Of a stretch of 6,309 bases of DNA, positions 1-5,984 are shown one piece after another. The translations under genes were made by a program, and so were the position numbers. Position 1 is the stretch's first letter. Each line of letters opens with the position of its first letter. The notes under the pieces were generated by a model. That model was not told where the DNA came from and searched no databases. It saw nothing but the letters and a program-made list of their open reading frames with translations. This DNA is from Flavobacteriales bacterium (GTDB lineage Bacteria; Bacteroidota; Bacteroidia; Flavobacteriales; BACL11), in NCBI GenBank assembly GCA_002724895.1, contig PBQB01000002.1, positions 6,561-12,869 of the forward strand, given 5' to 3'.

Positions 1-86
1 CCTGAAATACGTATCACTGCGATAGCACTTTTACCTCCACCAGTTGCTAATGCACAAATAGTATCATCTATTTTTAGATTTTTCAT
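1..86 (-). CDS. mnmE: tRNA modification GTPase MnmE (TrmE), N-terminal fragment, runs off the left edge
   Basis: Reading leftward from ATG at 86-84, the frame stays open to the edge and gives 28 complete residues starting MKNLKIDDTICALAT and continuing into AIAVIRISG. The pattern DTI-ALAT-G-(S/G)AI-VIRISG is the signature opening of MnmE. MnmE works with MnmG to put the carboxymethylaminomethyl group on wobble uridine 34 of certain tRNAs; the N-terminal domain seen here binds the folate one-carbon donor. The GTPase domain lies outside the window. The usual small residues between ALAT and AI are here GGGKS, which resembles a Walker A motif only by chance. The gene is divergent from sucD across a 74-base gap. 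The start is well supported because the conserved segment begins within ten codons of it and the sequence just upstream is non-coding. Identity is confident despite the short length. Confidence 0.88.
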   Translation of the reverse strand, partial: MKNLKIDDTICALATGGGKSAIAVIRIS

Positions 87-90
87 TTTG

Positions 91-98
91 CAAAAGTA
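91..98 (-). promoter_or_regulatory. possible -7 box for mnmE
   Basis: On the minus strand these bases read TACTTTTG, a full match to the Bacteroidota -7 consensus TAnnTTTG. No TTTG lies 17-19 bases upstream. The box ends only four bases before the mnmE ATG, so a transcript from it would be leaderless or nearly so. The match could be chance in such AT-rich DNA, or part of the dyad at 93-111. Confidence 0.25.
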
Positions 99-111
99 TT
101 TAAAATACTTT
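93..111. promoter_or_regulatory. inverted repeat in the mnmE/sucD divergent gap, possible operator
   Basis: AAAGTATTT and AAATACTTT form a perfect 9-base inverted repeat around one central A at 102. The right arm overlaps the -33 box of the sucD promoter, and the left arm overlaps the candidate -7 box of mnmE. A dimeric regulator bound here would cover both. The dyad is AT-only except for one G:C pair per arm, so chance is a real alternative. Confidence 0.3.
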
Positions 112-138
112 GTTTATTTGTATAATGTTCTAATTTTG
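109..138 (+). promoter_or_regulatory. sucD promoter, Bacteroidota type (TTTG-N18-TAATTTTG)
   Basis: TTTG at 109-112 and TAATTTTG at 131-138 are separated by 18 bases. Both boxes match the Bacteroidota housekeeping sigma consensus (TTTG, then TAnnTTTG at a spacing of roughly 17-23). Transcription would start about 5-8 bases after the second box, leaving an A-rich leader of about 15-18 bases before the sucD ATG at 161. No Shine-Dalgarno sequence is present, as is usual in this phylum. This is the best promoter in the window. Confidence 0.7.
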
Positions 139-160
139 CAAACCAAATAATTTAAAAAAT

Positions 161-1030
161 ATGAGTGTATTAGTTAATAAAAATTCAAAAGTTTTAGTTC
201 AAGGATTTACAGGCAGTGAAGGTACTTTTCATGCTAGTCAAATGATTGAATATGGAACAAATATTGTAGGAGGAGTAACTCCAGGAAAAGGAGGCTTAAC
301 ACATTTAAATTTACCAGTTTTTAATACAGTATCTGATTGTATTGAAAAAACTGAGGCTGATACATCTATAATTTTTGTGCCTCCTGCTTTTGCTGCTGAT
401 TCAATAATGGAAGCAGCTAATGCTGGTATTAAGTTAATTATTTGCATTACAGAAGGAATTCCAACAAAAGATATGGTAATTGTAAAAGAATATATAAAAG
501 ACAAAGATTGTATTTTAATTGGACCTAATTGTCCTGGAGTTATTACTCCTGGAGAGGCAAAATGTGGAATTATGCCTGGTTTTGTGTTTAAAAAAGGAAA
601 TATTGGATTAGTATCTAAATCTGGTACTCTTACTTATGAAGCAGCTGACCAAGTTGTAAAAGCAGGAATGGGTATATCTACCGCAATTGGAATTGGTGGT
701 GATCCTATTATTGGCACTACTACTAAAGATGCAATAAAGTTATTTATGAATGATCCTGAAACTTTAGGAATCATAATGATAGGAGAGATTGGGGGTCAAT
801 TAGAAGCTGATGCTGCTCAATGGATAAAAAAGTATGGAACTAAGCCTGTGGTTGGTTTTATTGCTGGTCAAACTGCTCCAGCTGGGAGGACAATGGGTCA
901 TGCAGGTGCAATAGTTGGAGGAAAAGATGATACTGCAGAAGCAAAAATGAAAATATTAAAAGAATGTGGTATTGAGGTATCTGAATCTCCTGCTAATATT
1001 GGTTCTTTGATGGCACAATTAATGAATTAA
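161..1030 (+). CDS. sucD: succinyl-CoA synthetase (ADP/GDP-forming), alpha subunit
   Basis: This 289-residue protein has the full length of bacterial SucD (E. coli has 289). SucD carries the CoA-binding Rossmann domain and the phosphorylated histidine; with the beta subunit SucC it converts succinyl-CoA to succinate while making ATP or GTP in the cytosolic TCA cycle. Visible motifs in order are the CoA-binding loop QGFTGSEGTFH at 14-24, GGVTPGKGG at 37-45, GPNCPGVITPGEAKCGIMPG at 121-140, SKSGTLTYE at 152-160 and the active-site GRTMGHAGAI at 242-251. His247 in the last motif is the expected phosphohistidine (His246 in E. coli). The ATG at 161 follows the promoter directly and places the CoA loop at the normal position. 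No sucC lies beside it: the neighbours are mnmE (divergent) and a DUF4159 gene (convergent), so sucD appears to be transcribed alone. The gene ends four bases before the converging gene. Confidence 0.97.
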   Translation: MSVLVNKNSKVLVQGFTGSEGTFHASQMIEYGTNIVGGVTPGKGGLTHLNLPVFNTVSDCIEKTEADTSIIFVPPAFAADSIMEAANAGIKLIICITEGIPTKDMVIVKEYIKDKDCILIGPNCPGVITPGEAKCGIMPGFVFKKGNIGLVSKSGTLTYEAADQVVKAGMGISTAIGIGGDPIIGTTTKDAIKLFMNDPETLGIIMIGEIGGQLEADAAQWIKKYGTKPVVGFIAGQTAPAGRTMGHAGAIVGGKDDTAEAKMKILKECGIEVSESPANIGSLMAQLMN

Positions 1031-1045
1031 GAACTTAGTTCTTAA
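1027..1045. terminator. hairpin between convergent sucD and DUF4159 genes, possible bidirectional terminator
   Basis: TTAAGAAC and GTTCTTAA form a perfect 8-base-pair stem with a three-base loop (TTA). The sucD stop codon (1028-1030) lies in the left arm. The TTA loop together with the last base of the left half-palindrome forms the region read as the TAA stop of the converging gene (1035-1037). The stem has only two G:C pairs and lacks a clear T-run on either exit side (AAACA to the right; TTCATTAATT leftward), so intrinsic termination would be weak. Confidence 0.35.
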
Positions 1046-1682
1046 AAACATATTCTATTATATTAGCTCCCATTTTTAATGCTTTCTGTCTAGTTTCCTC
1101 ACTATTATTGTGTACATCTTCATCTTCCCAACCGTCGCTTAAATCACATTCATATGTATATAGACAAACTAGTCTTCCATTATGAATAATTCCAAATGCT
1201 TGAGCACGTTTATTATCATGTTGGTGTATTTTGGGAAGACCATTTTTAAATTTATATGTTCCATGAAAAATTGGATGATCTTTTGATAATTCTTTAAGTT
1301 CTATTTCAGGAAAAATTTTTTTAAGTTCAATTCTAATGAAGGGATCCATTCCATAGTTGTCATCGATATGAATAAATCCTCCTGCAATTAAATATTTTCT
1401 AATATTTTCTGATTCAATATTATTAAAAATTACATTTCCATGACCAGTCATATGTAAAAAAGGGTAGTTGAAAATTTCATTACTGCTAGCTTCAACAATA
1501 TCTGGATTTTTATAAATATTTGTATTAATATTTTTGTTGCAAAATTTTATAAGATTAGGTAGAGATGTAGGATTGGCATACCAATCTCCACCACCATTAT
1601 ATTTTAATGTTGCAATTTTAAAATTTTTTTGACCTAATAATAGAATCGGAAATAACAACAGTATTACAAATATTTTTTTCAT
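1035..1682 (-). CDS. DUF4159 domain-containing exported protein of unknown function
   Basis: This 215-residue protein begins with a signal peptide: Lys2-Lys3, then a hydrophobic run at about 4-16 ending LLLGQ, with likely cleavage near residue 17. No lipobox cysteine is present, so it is probably periplasmic. The mature part matches the DUF4159 pattern of Bacteroidota: KYNGGGDWYANP at 27-38, FLHMTGHGN at 75-83, GGFIHIDDNYG at 101-111, HPIFH at 136-140 and YECDLSDGWED at 177-187. The family is related by fold to class I glutamine amidotransferase-like proteins (ThuA-like), but I see no clear catalytic cysteine nucleophile, and the substrate is unknown. The conserved His, Asp and Gly-rich turns would suit a binding pocket (inference). 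Its ATG overlaps the TGA of rsmE by four bases (ATGA), so it is probably translationally coupled to rsmE and is the last gene of the pckA-rsmE unit. Confidence 0.85.
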   Translation of the reverse strand: MKKIFVILLLFPILLLGQKNFKIATLKYNGGGDWYANPTSLPNLIKFCNKNINTNIYKNPDIVEASSNEIFNYPFLHMTGHGNVIFNNIESENIRKYLIAGGFIHIDDNYGMDPFIRIELKKIFPEIELKELSKDHPIFHGTYKFKNGLPKIHQHDNKRAQAFGIIHNGRLVCLYTYECDLSDGWEDEDVHNNSEETRQKALKMGANIIEYVFKN

Positions 1683-2374
1683 TTATAGTTATTTAATTTT
1701 ACGGTATGAGTTGTTATAATTCCTGCTGTTTCTGTTCTTAATCTATTATTTGATAAACTAATTGACTGAAAATTATTTTTTAAAGCTAAATTAATTTCTT
1801 TTTTGGTAAAGTCTCCTTCCGGTCCAATTAATATCAATAACTTTTTACATTTAATTTTATACAGATTTATTTTATCAAATTCTTTACAATGTGCTATGTA
1901 TTTATTTTCATTAAAATTTTGTAGTACTAATTTATCAAAATCTATTGGGTCATTTATTTTTGGAAGATGATAGCTTAATGATTGTTTCATTGCTGAAATT
2001 ATAATTTTATTGCAACGATCTATTTTGATAGATTTTTTTTCAGTTTTTTCACATATTAATGGGGTTATTTCATCAATTCCAATTTCAGTAGATTTCTCTA
2101 AAAACCATTCAAATCTGTTTAAGTTTTTTAGTGGTGAAATAGCAACATGAAGAAAGTAATTATGAGATTTTTCTTTTTTCTCCTTATTTATAATTTTTAG
2201 TTTACATTTCTCTAAATCAGAACTGATAATTTTTGCTTTATATAGGTATCCAGTTCCATCAGTTAAATTAATTGTATCCCCAATTTGTTTTCTTAAAACC
2301 TTAATTATATGTTTGCTTTCAATAAAATTTAGATATATTTCCTCTTGTATTTTATTTGTATAAAATAATTGCAT
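1679..2374 (-). CDS. rsmE: 16S rRNA (uracil1498-N3)-methyltransferase
   Basis: This 231-residue protein has the normal RsmE length. The enzyme uses S-adenosylmethionine to methylate N3 of U1498 in helix 44 of 16S rRNA, near the decoding site, on assembled 30S subunits. An N-terminal PUA-like RNA-binding domain spans about 1-70 and contains HIIKVLRKQIGD at 22-33 and LTDGTGYLYKA at 37-47. The SPOUT (knotted) methyltransferase domain follows, with AISPLKNLNRFEWFLEKSTE at 78-97, SAMKQS at 127-132, the cofactor-binding IGPEGDF at 183-189 and the knot motif RLRTETAGI at 211-219. It begins 36 bases after pckA ends and overlaps the DUF4159 start by four bases. The leader is A/T-only with no Shine-Dalgarno. 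An all-AT 8-base inverted repeat (2373-2391) touches the start codon, but AT content makes this weak evidence of control. Confidence 0.95.
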   Translation of the reverse strand: MQLFYTNKIQEEIYLNFIESKHIIKVLRKQIGDTINLTDGTGYLYKAKIISSDLEKCKLKIINKEKKEKSHNYFLHVAISPLKNLNRFEWFLEKSTEIGIDEITPLICEKTEKKSIKIDRCNKIIISAMKQSLSYHLPKINDPIDFDKLVLQNFNENKYIAHCKEFDKINLYKIKCKKLLILIGPEGDFTKKEINLALKNNFQSISLSNNRLRTETAGIITTHTVKLNNYK

Positions 2375-2410
2375 AATTTTATTAAAATTATTTTTTAGCT
2401 ATAACTGAAT

Positions 2411-4009
2411 TTAACTATTTGGTTTTGGAGCAGCCTCTTTAATTTCTTTATTAGCTTGATCTATAAATTGTTTAAAATTTTCTATAAAAGAATTAGCCAA
2501 TTTATTTGCTTTGATGTCATATGCTTTTTTATTTTTCCATGTATTTCTTGGATTTAAAATATTAGATGGTACTTTTGGACATGATTTAGGCATATGTAAT
2601 CCAAAAATATTATGTTTTTCAAATTCAACATTATTTAACTCATTCTTTAGGATAGATGTTATCATTGCTCTAGTGTGTTTGAGAGATATTCTTTTTCCTA
2701 TTCCATATGATCCACCAGACCATCCTGTGTTTATAAGCCAGACATTTGCATTACTTTGATTAATTTTTTCACCTAATATTTCGGCGTATTTAGTTGGATG
2801 TAGAGGCATAAAAGGTGCACCAAAGCACGCTGAAAATGTTGTTTGTGGCTCGGTTACTCCAGCTTCAGTACCTGCTACTTTAGCTGTATATCCTGAAATA
2901 AAATGATACATTGCTTGCCCCTTATTTAACTTAGAAACAGGAGGTAAAACTCCAAAAGCATCTGCTGTAAGAAAGAAAATGTTTTTTGGGTTTTTGCCTA
3001 TTGAAGGGGTAGCGATATTTTTAATATGGTCTATTGGATAACTAACTCTGGTATTTTGAGTGATTTTATCATCACTATAATTAGGAGTATTTGAATTTTT
3101 AAAGAAAGAAATGTTTTCTAATAATGCTCCTTCTTTAATTGCGTCAAATATTTCAGGTTCTTTTTCTTTAGATAAATCAATACATTTAGCATAACAGCCT
3201 CCTTCAAAATTAAAAACTGTATTCTTGTACCATCCATGTTCGTCATCACCTATTAAATTTCTATTTTTATCTGCAGATAGTGTTGTTTTACCAGTTCCAG
3301 ATAATCCAAAAAAGATAGCAGTATCACCATCTTTTCCAATGTTTGCACTGCAATGCATAGCTAACACATTATGTTTGTATGGTAGTATAAAATTTAATGC
3401 TGAAAAAATACTTTTTTTAATTTCTCCTGTATAAGCAGTTCCACCAATAAGAATTGTTTTTTTTGTAAAATTTAAAATCGCAAAGTTATGTTGACGAGTT
3501 CCATCAACTTCAGCATTTGCCATAAATCCTGGCGCATTTATAATTGTCCAATCTTCAGTAAATGTTTCATTTTTATTTGGTCTTAAAAACATATTATATG
3601 CAAACATGTTACTCCAAGCATATTCATTTATTACTCGAATATTGATTCTGTATTTAGGATCAGCACATGCATATGCTTCTCTAACATATATTTCTTTTTT
3701 TGATAAATAATTTACTATTTTTTTATAGAGTTTGTCAAATTGATTTTCATTAAAAGGAATATTAATTTCTCCCCACCATACTGTATTTTCAGTAATCTTA
3801 TCTTTTACAATAAATCTATCTAGGGGTGATCGACCAGTAAATTCTCCAGTATTAACGTTTATAGCGCCTGTAGATGTTAGTTTGGCCTGACCTTTTTTAA
3901 TTGCAATATCTGCTAGTTTTTTTGGAGATAAGTTCAAAGAAACTTTTGCATTTTTAATACCAATATTTTCTAAAATTTCCTTAGTATTATCAATACTTTT
4001 TTTGCTCAT
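2411..4009 (-). CDS. pckA: phosphoenolpyruvate carboxykinase (ATP)
   Basis: This 532-residue protein has the usual size of ATP-dependent PEPCK. It converts oxaloacetate and ATP to phosphoenolpyruvate, CO2 and ADP, the entry to gluconeogenesis from TCA intermediates; in some anaerobes it runs in reverse. The catalytic set is complete: Arg60 in TGEFTGRSP (substrate binding), Tyr193 and Lys199 in GGTAYTGEIKK, His219 in AMHCSANIG, the P-loop GLSGTGKTT at 235-243, the metal-binding IGDDEHGW at 253-260, Arg321 in NTRVSYPI, and the adenine-side NTGWSGGSYG-GKRISL from 427. The P-loop form GLSGTGKTT and overall length separate it from GTP-type enzymes. The start at 4009 gives the normal N-terminal distance to the GRSP motif and follows a candidate promoter box. 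It heads a leftward unit with rsmE and the DUF4159 gene, with no strong terminator in the 36-base gap after it. Confidence 0.97.
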   Translation of the reverse strand: MSKKSIDNTKEILENIGIKNAKVSLNLSPKKLADIAIKKGQAKLTSTGAINVNTGEFTGRSPLDRFIVKDKITENTVWWGEINIPFNENQFDKLYKKIVNYLSKKEIYVREAYACADPKYRINIRVINEYAWSNMFAYNMFLRPNKNETFTEDWTIINAPGFMANAEVDGTRQHNFAILNFTKKTILIGGTAYTGEIKKSIFSALNFILPYKHNVLAMHCSANIGKDGDTAIFFGLSGTGKTTLSADKNRNLIGDDEHGWYKNTVFNFEGGCYAKCIDLSKEKEPEIFDAIKEGALLENISFFKNSNTPNYSDDKITQNTRVSYPIDHIKNIATPSIGKNPKNIFFLTADAFGVLPPVSKLNKGQAMYHFISGYTAKVAGTEAGVTEPQTTFSACFGAPFMPLHPTKYAEILGEKINQSNANVWLINTGWSGGSYGIGKRISLKHTRAMITSILKNELNNVEFEKHNIFGLHMPKSCPKVPSNILNPRNTWKNKKAYDIKANKLANSFIENFKQFIDQANKEIKEAAPKPNS

Positions 4010-4028
4010 ATATACTTTTTTAAAAAAG

Positions 4029-4036
4029 CAAATGTA
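4029..4036 (-). promoter_or_regulatory. candidate -7 box for pckA
   Basis: On the minus strand this reads TACATTTG, a full match to the TAnnTTTG consensus, 19 bases before the pckA ATG; the leader would be short, as for sucD. No clear TTTG lies 17-23 bases upstream, so the -33 half is missing. A perfect 14-base palindrome CTTTTTTAAAAAAG (4015-4028) abuts the box where transcription would start; being nearly all T and A, it may only reflect composition. Confidence 0.45.
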
Positions 4037-4132
4037 AATATATATTTAAAACTCTTTATAGTAATGACTAGTTTTTTATGAATATTTATTATGTTTTATA
4101 TTCAAATAAATAATACTTTAGCTTTTTAACTT

Positions 4133-5467
4133 ATGAAAAAAAGAAAAATTTTAATTTTAGGTTCAGGAAGGTCTTCATATGTCTTAATTAGATATTTATT
4201 AGATTTTTCTGTCCAGAATAATTGGATTGTAACAGTTGGAGATGTTTCTTTTGATTTAGTAAATAAATCTACAAATGGACATAAAAATGCAAGACCAATA
4301 ACTTTTGATGTATATAATGATCATCAAAGAAAGGCAGAGATAGTTAATCATGATATAGTTGTATCAATGTTACCTGCTAACCTTCATGCTATGGTTGCTT
4401 ATGATTGTGTTAAAATTAGAAGACATTTGGTAACTGCATCTTATGTTTCTAAAGAAATTTCTTCATTACATGAAAATGCTAAAAGAAATAATGTAATCCT
4501 ATTAAATGAGATTGGTTTAGATCCTGGTTTAGATCATATGTCAGCAATGAAAATTATTGATAAAATTAAAAGTAAAAATGGTTATATATCTTCTTTTAAA
4601 TCATACTGTGGAGGATTAGTTCATCCAGATTCAGATGATAATCCTTGGAATTATAAATTTACTTGGAATCCTAAAAATGTAGTTTTAGCTGGTCAAGGAA
4701 TCGCACAATATATGAATAATGGCAAGTGTAAATATATTCCATACAATAAGTTGTTTAAAAGGACTGAAAAAATTAAAATTCAAAAGTTAGGAGAATTTGA
4801 AGGATATGCCAATAGAGATTCATTATCATACAGAAAATTATATGGAATTAATGATATTAAAACTATGTTGCGTGGTACTTTAAGAAAAGTTGGATTTTGT
4901 AGTTCTTGGGATGTTTTTGTACAATTAGGAATTACAGATGAAACTTATGAGATTAATAATTTAAAAAATATGTCGTATAAAGAATTTTTAAATTTATTTC
5001 TTCCTTACAGCAAAAATAAATCTATTGAAAATAAGTTTTGTGATTATTTTTCTTTATCTCAAAGTTCAGAGATATTTGAGAAAATAGATTGGTTAGGTTT
5101 GTTTTCTAATAAAAAAATCTTGTTAGAAAAATCAAGTCCAGCAAGAGTTCTACAAAGTATTTTGGAAAGTAATTGGTCATTGACTAAACAAGATAAAGAT
5201 ATGATTGTAATGATTCATAAGTTTATTTATGAAATTAATGATGTAAGTTATAGAATTGATTCGTCTTTATGTGTTTACGGAGATAACAATTTATCAACTG
5301 CAATGGCCAAGACAGTTGGGTTGCCTGTAGCTATTGCTACAAAATTAATTTTAGAAAATAAAATAAATAATAGGGGAGTCCTAATTCCAACTTCAAAAGA
5401 TATTTATGAGCCTGTTTTACTAGAGCTAGAAAAAAATAATATTAGATTTATTGAGAATTCTTATTAA
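4133..5467 (+). CDS. saccharopine dehydrogenase family protein (LYS9-like, L-glutamate-forming type)
   Basis: This 444-residue protein is full length for the Bacteroidota saccharopine dehydrogenases. The reaction expected is NAD(P)-dependent oxidation of saccharopine to glutamate and 2-aminoadipate semialdehyde. An N-terminal Rossmann domain starts with ILILGSGRSS at 6-15 (nucleotide loop). Then come VVSMLPANLHAMVA at 76-89, the hallmark NEIGLDPGLDHM at 125-136, SYCGGL at 157-162, YKFTWNPKNVVLAGQG at 174-189 and GEFEGYANRDS at 220-230. The tail at 389-431 (TAMAKTVGLPVAIA, then RGVLIPTSKDIYEPVL) closes back on the Rossmann domain. No lysine-ketoglutarate reductase partner is in the window, so lysine catabolism is inferred from the family. 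A weak -7-like TACTTTAG sits at 4114-4121 with no good -33 box. The gene is divergent from pckA, and its last 20 bases overlap the end of the converging rimM. Confidence 0.88.
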   Translation: MKKRKILILGSGRSSYVLIRYLLDFSVQNNWIVTVGDVSFDLVNKSTNGHKNARPITFDVYNDHQRKAEIVNHDIVVSMLPANLHAMVAYDCVKIRRHLVTASYVSKEISSLHENAKRNNVILLNEIGLDPGLDHMSAMKIIDKIKSKNGYISSFKSYCGGLVHPDSDDNPWNYKFTWNPKNVVLAGQGIAQYMNNGKCKYIPYNKLFKRTEKIKIQKLGEFEGYANRDSLSYRKLYGINDIKTMLRGTLRKVGFCSSWDVFVQLGITDETYEINNLKNMSYKEFLNLFLPYSKNKSIENKFCDYFSLSQSSEIFEKIDWLGLFSNKKILLEKSSPARVLQSILESNWSLTKQDKDMIVMIHKFIYEINDVSYRIDSSLCVYGDNNLSTAMAKTVGLPVAIATKLILENKINNRGVLIPTSKDIYEPVLLELEKNNIRFIENSY

Positions 5468-5969
5468 TTTCTAATAATTCTATTGGGATTAATGATGTAA
5501 TAACTTGATCTTCATCATTGATTTTTTTTATAAAATGCTCATGTAATGGGATACAAATTGGATAATTATTATTTTTTATGTAAAGTAATGATTGAGGAGT
5601 TTGAGTGTCAATTTCAATTACTTTTCCTAGAATTCCATAATTTTTATCTTCAACTGTATAGCCTAGTATCTTTTTTGAACTTTGACTTTTCTTTTTGAAA
5701 TTAGATTTATCAATATAAATTTTACAATGTAAAAGTTTTTTTGCTTCATTTTCTGAGTTGACATCTTCAAATTTCACTAAAATGATAGATTTTTTTTTAA
5801 GAGAAATTGTCTCTACATAATAGGGGATAAGTTCGCTATTTATATCAATGAACAAGTATTTTATGTTTGGAAAATCTAAAATTATATCAGTTTCATTAAA
5901 GATGTTTACTTTCCCTTTATAACCATGTAACTTATATGCTTTCCCAAGAAAATAAGGATTATTATTCAT
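5448..5969 (-). CDS. rimM: ribosome maturation factor RimM (16S rRNA processing protein)
   Basis: This 173-residue protein has the standard RimM length. RimM binds S19 and helps mature the head of the 30S subunit. The N-terminal beta-barrel domain (about 1-90) opens with PYFLGKAYKLHGYKGKVNIF, whose HGYKGKV at 15-21 is the family signature, and includes ILVKFEDVNSENEAKKLL at 63-80. The C-terminal PRC-barrel (about 100-168) contains ILGYTVEDKNYGILGKV at 101-117, the TPQSLLYI segment at 124-131, and ICIPLHEHFIKKIN, ending IPIELLEI. The stretch between the domains is unusually lysine- and serine-rich (KKKSQSSKK at 92-100). The start is 15 bases after the stop of the probable rpsP, the standard partner, so the two are very likely cotranscribed. 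Its 3' end overlaps the saccharopine dehydrogenase gene tail-to-tail by 20 bases. The leader has no Shine-Dalgarno. Confidence 0.94.
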   Translation of the reverse strand: MNNNPYFLGKAYKLHGYKGKVNIFNETDIILDFPNIKYLFIDINSELIPYYVETISLKKKSIILVKFEDVNSENEAKKLLHCKIYIDKSNFKKKSQSSKKILGYTVEDKNYGILGKVIEIDTQTPQSLLYIKNNNYPICIPLHEHFIKKINDEDQVITSLIPIELLEINKNSQ

Positions 5970-5984
5970 AGGGAAAAAAATGAA

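Noticed and set aside
22..46. GGGKS in the MnmE fragment as a Walker A-like nucleotide-binding loop
   Set aside because: The position is the folate-binding N-terminal domain; the real MnmE P-loop lies far downstream. The resemblance is coincidental.
238..504. An 88-codon open frame on the minus strand opposite sucD
   Set aside because: It lies wholly inside sucD, whose motifs and full length are certain, and the antisense translation has no recognisable domain.
2373..2391. Inverted repeat ATAATTTT-ATT-AAAATTAT covering the rsmE start, possibly hiding the start codon or acting as a terminator after pckA
   Set aside because: The stem has no G:C pair and the region is almost pure A/T, so such repeats are expected by chance and would be unstable in RNA.
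2511..2759. An 82-codon plus-strand frame opposite the 3' part of pckA
   Set aside because: Antisense to a certain gene; its composition is the mirror of pckA codons and there is no promoter or family resemblance.
3225..3434. A 69-codon plus-strand frame opposite the pckA P-loop region
   Set aside because: Antisense shadow; overlaps the most conserved part of pckA.
4010..4132. A small RNA or riboswitch in the longest gap (123 bases)
   Set aside because: It is nearly all A/T with no stable G:C stem or known motif; only a candidate -7 box for pckA and a weak TACTTTAG box for the rightward gene can be seen.
5454..5481. Imperfect hairpin (AGAA, TTATTA / TAATAA, TTCT) at the convergent end of the saccharopine dehydrogenase gene and rimM
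   Set aside because: It needs a three-base bulge, is nearly all A/T and has no T-run after it; not enough to call a terminator.
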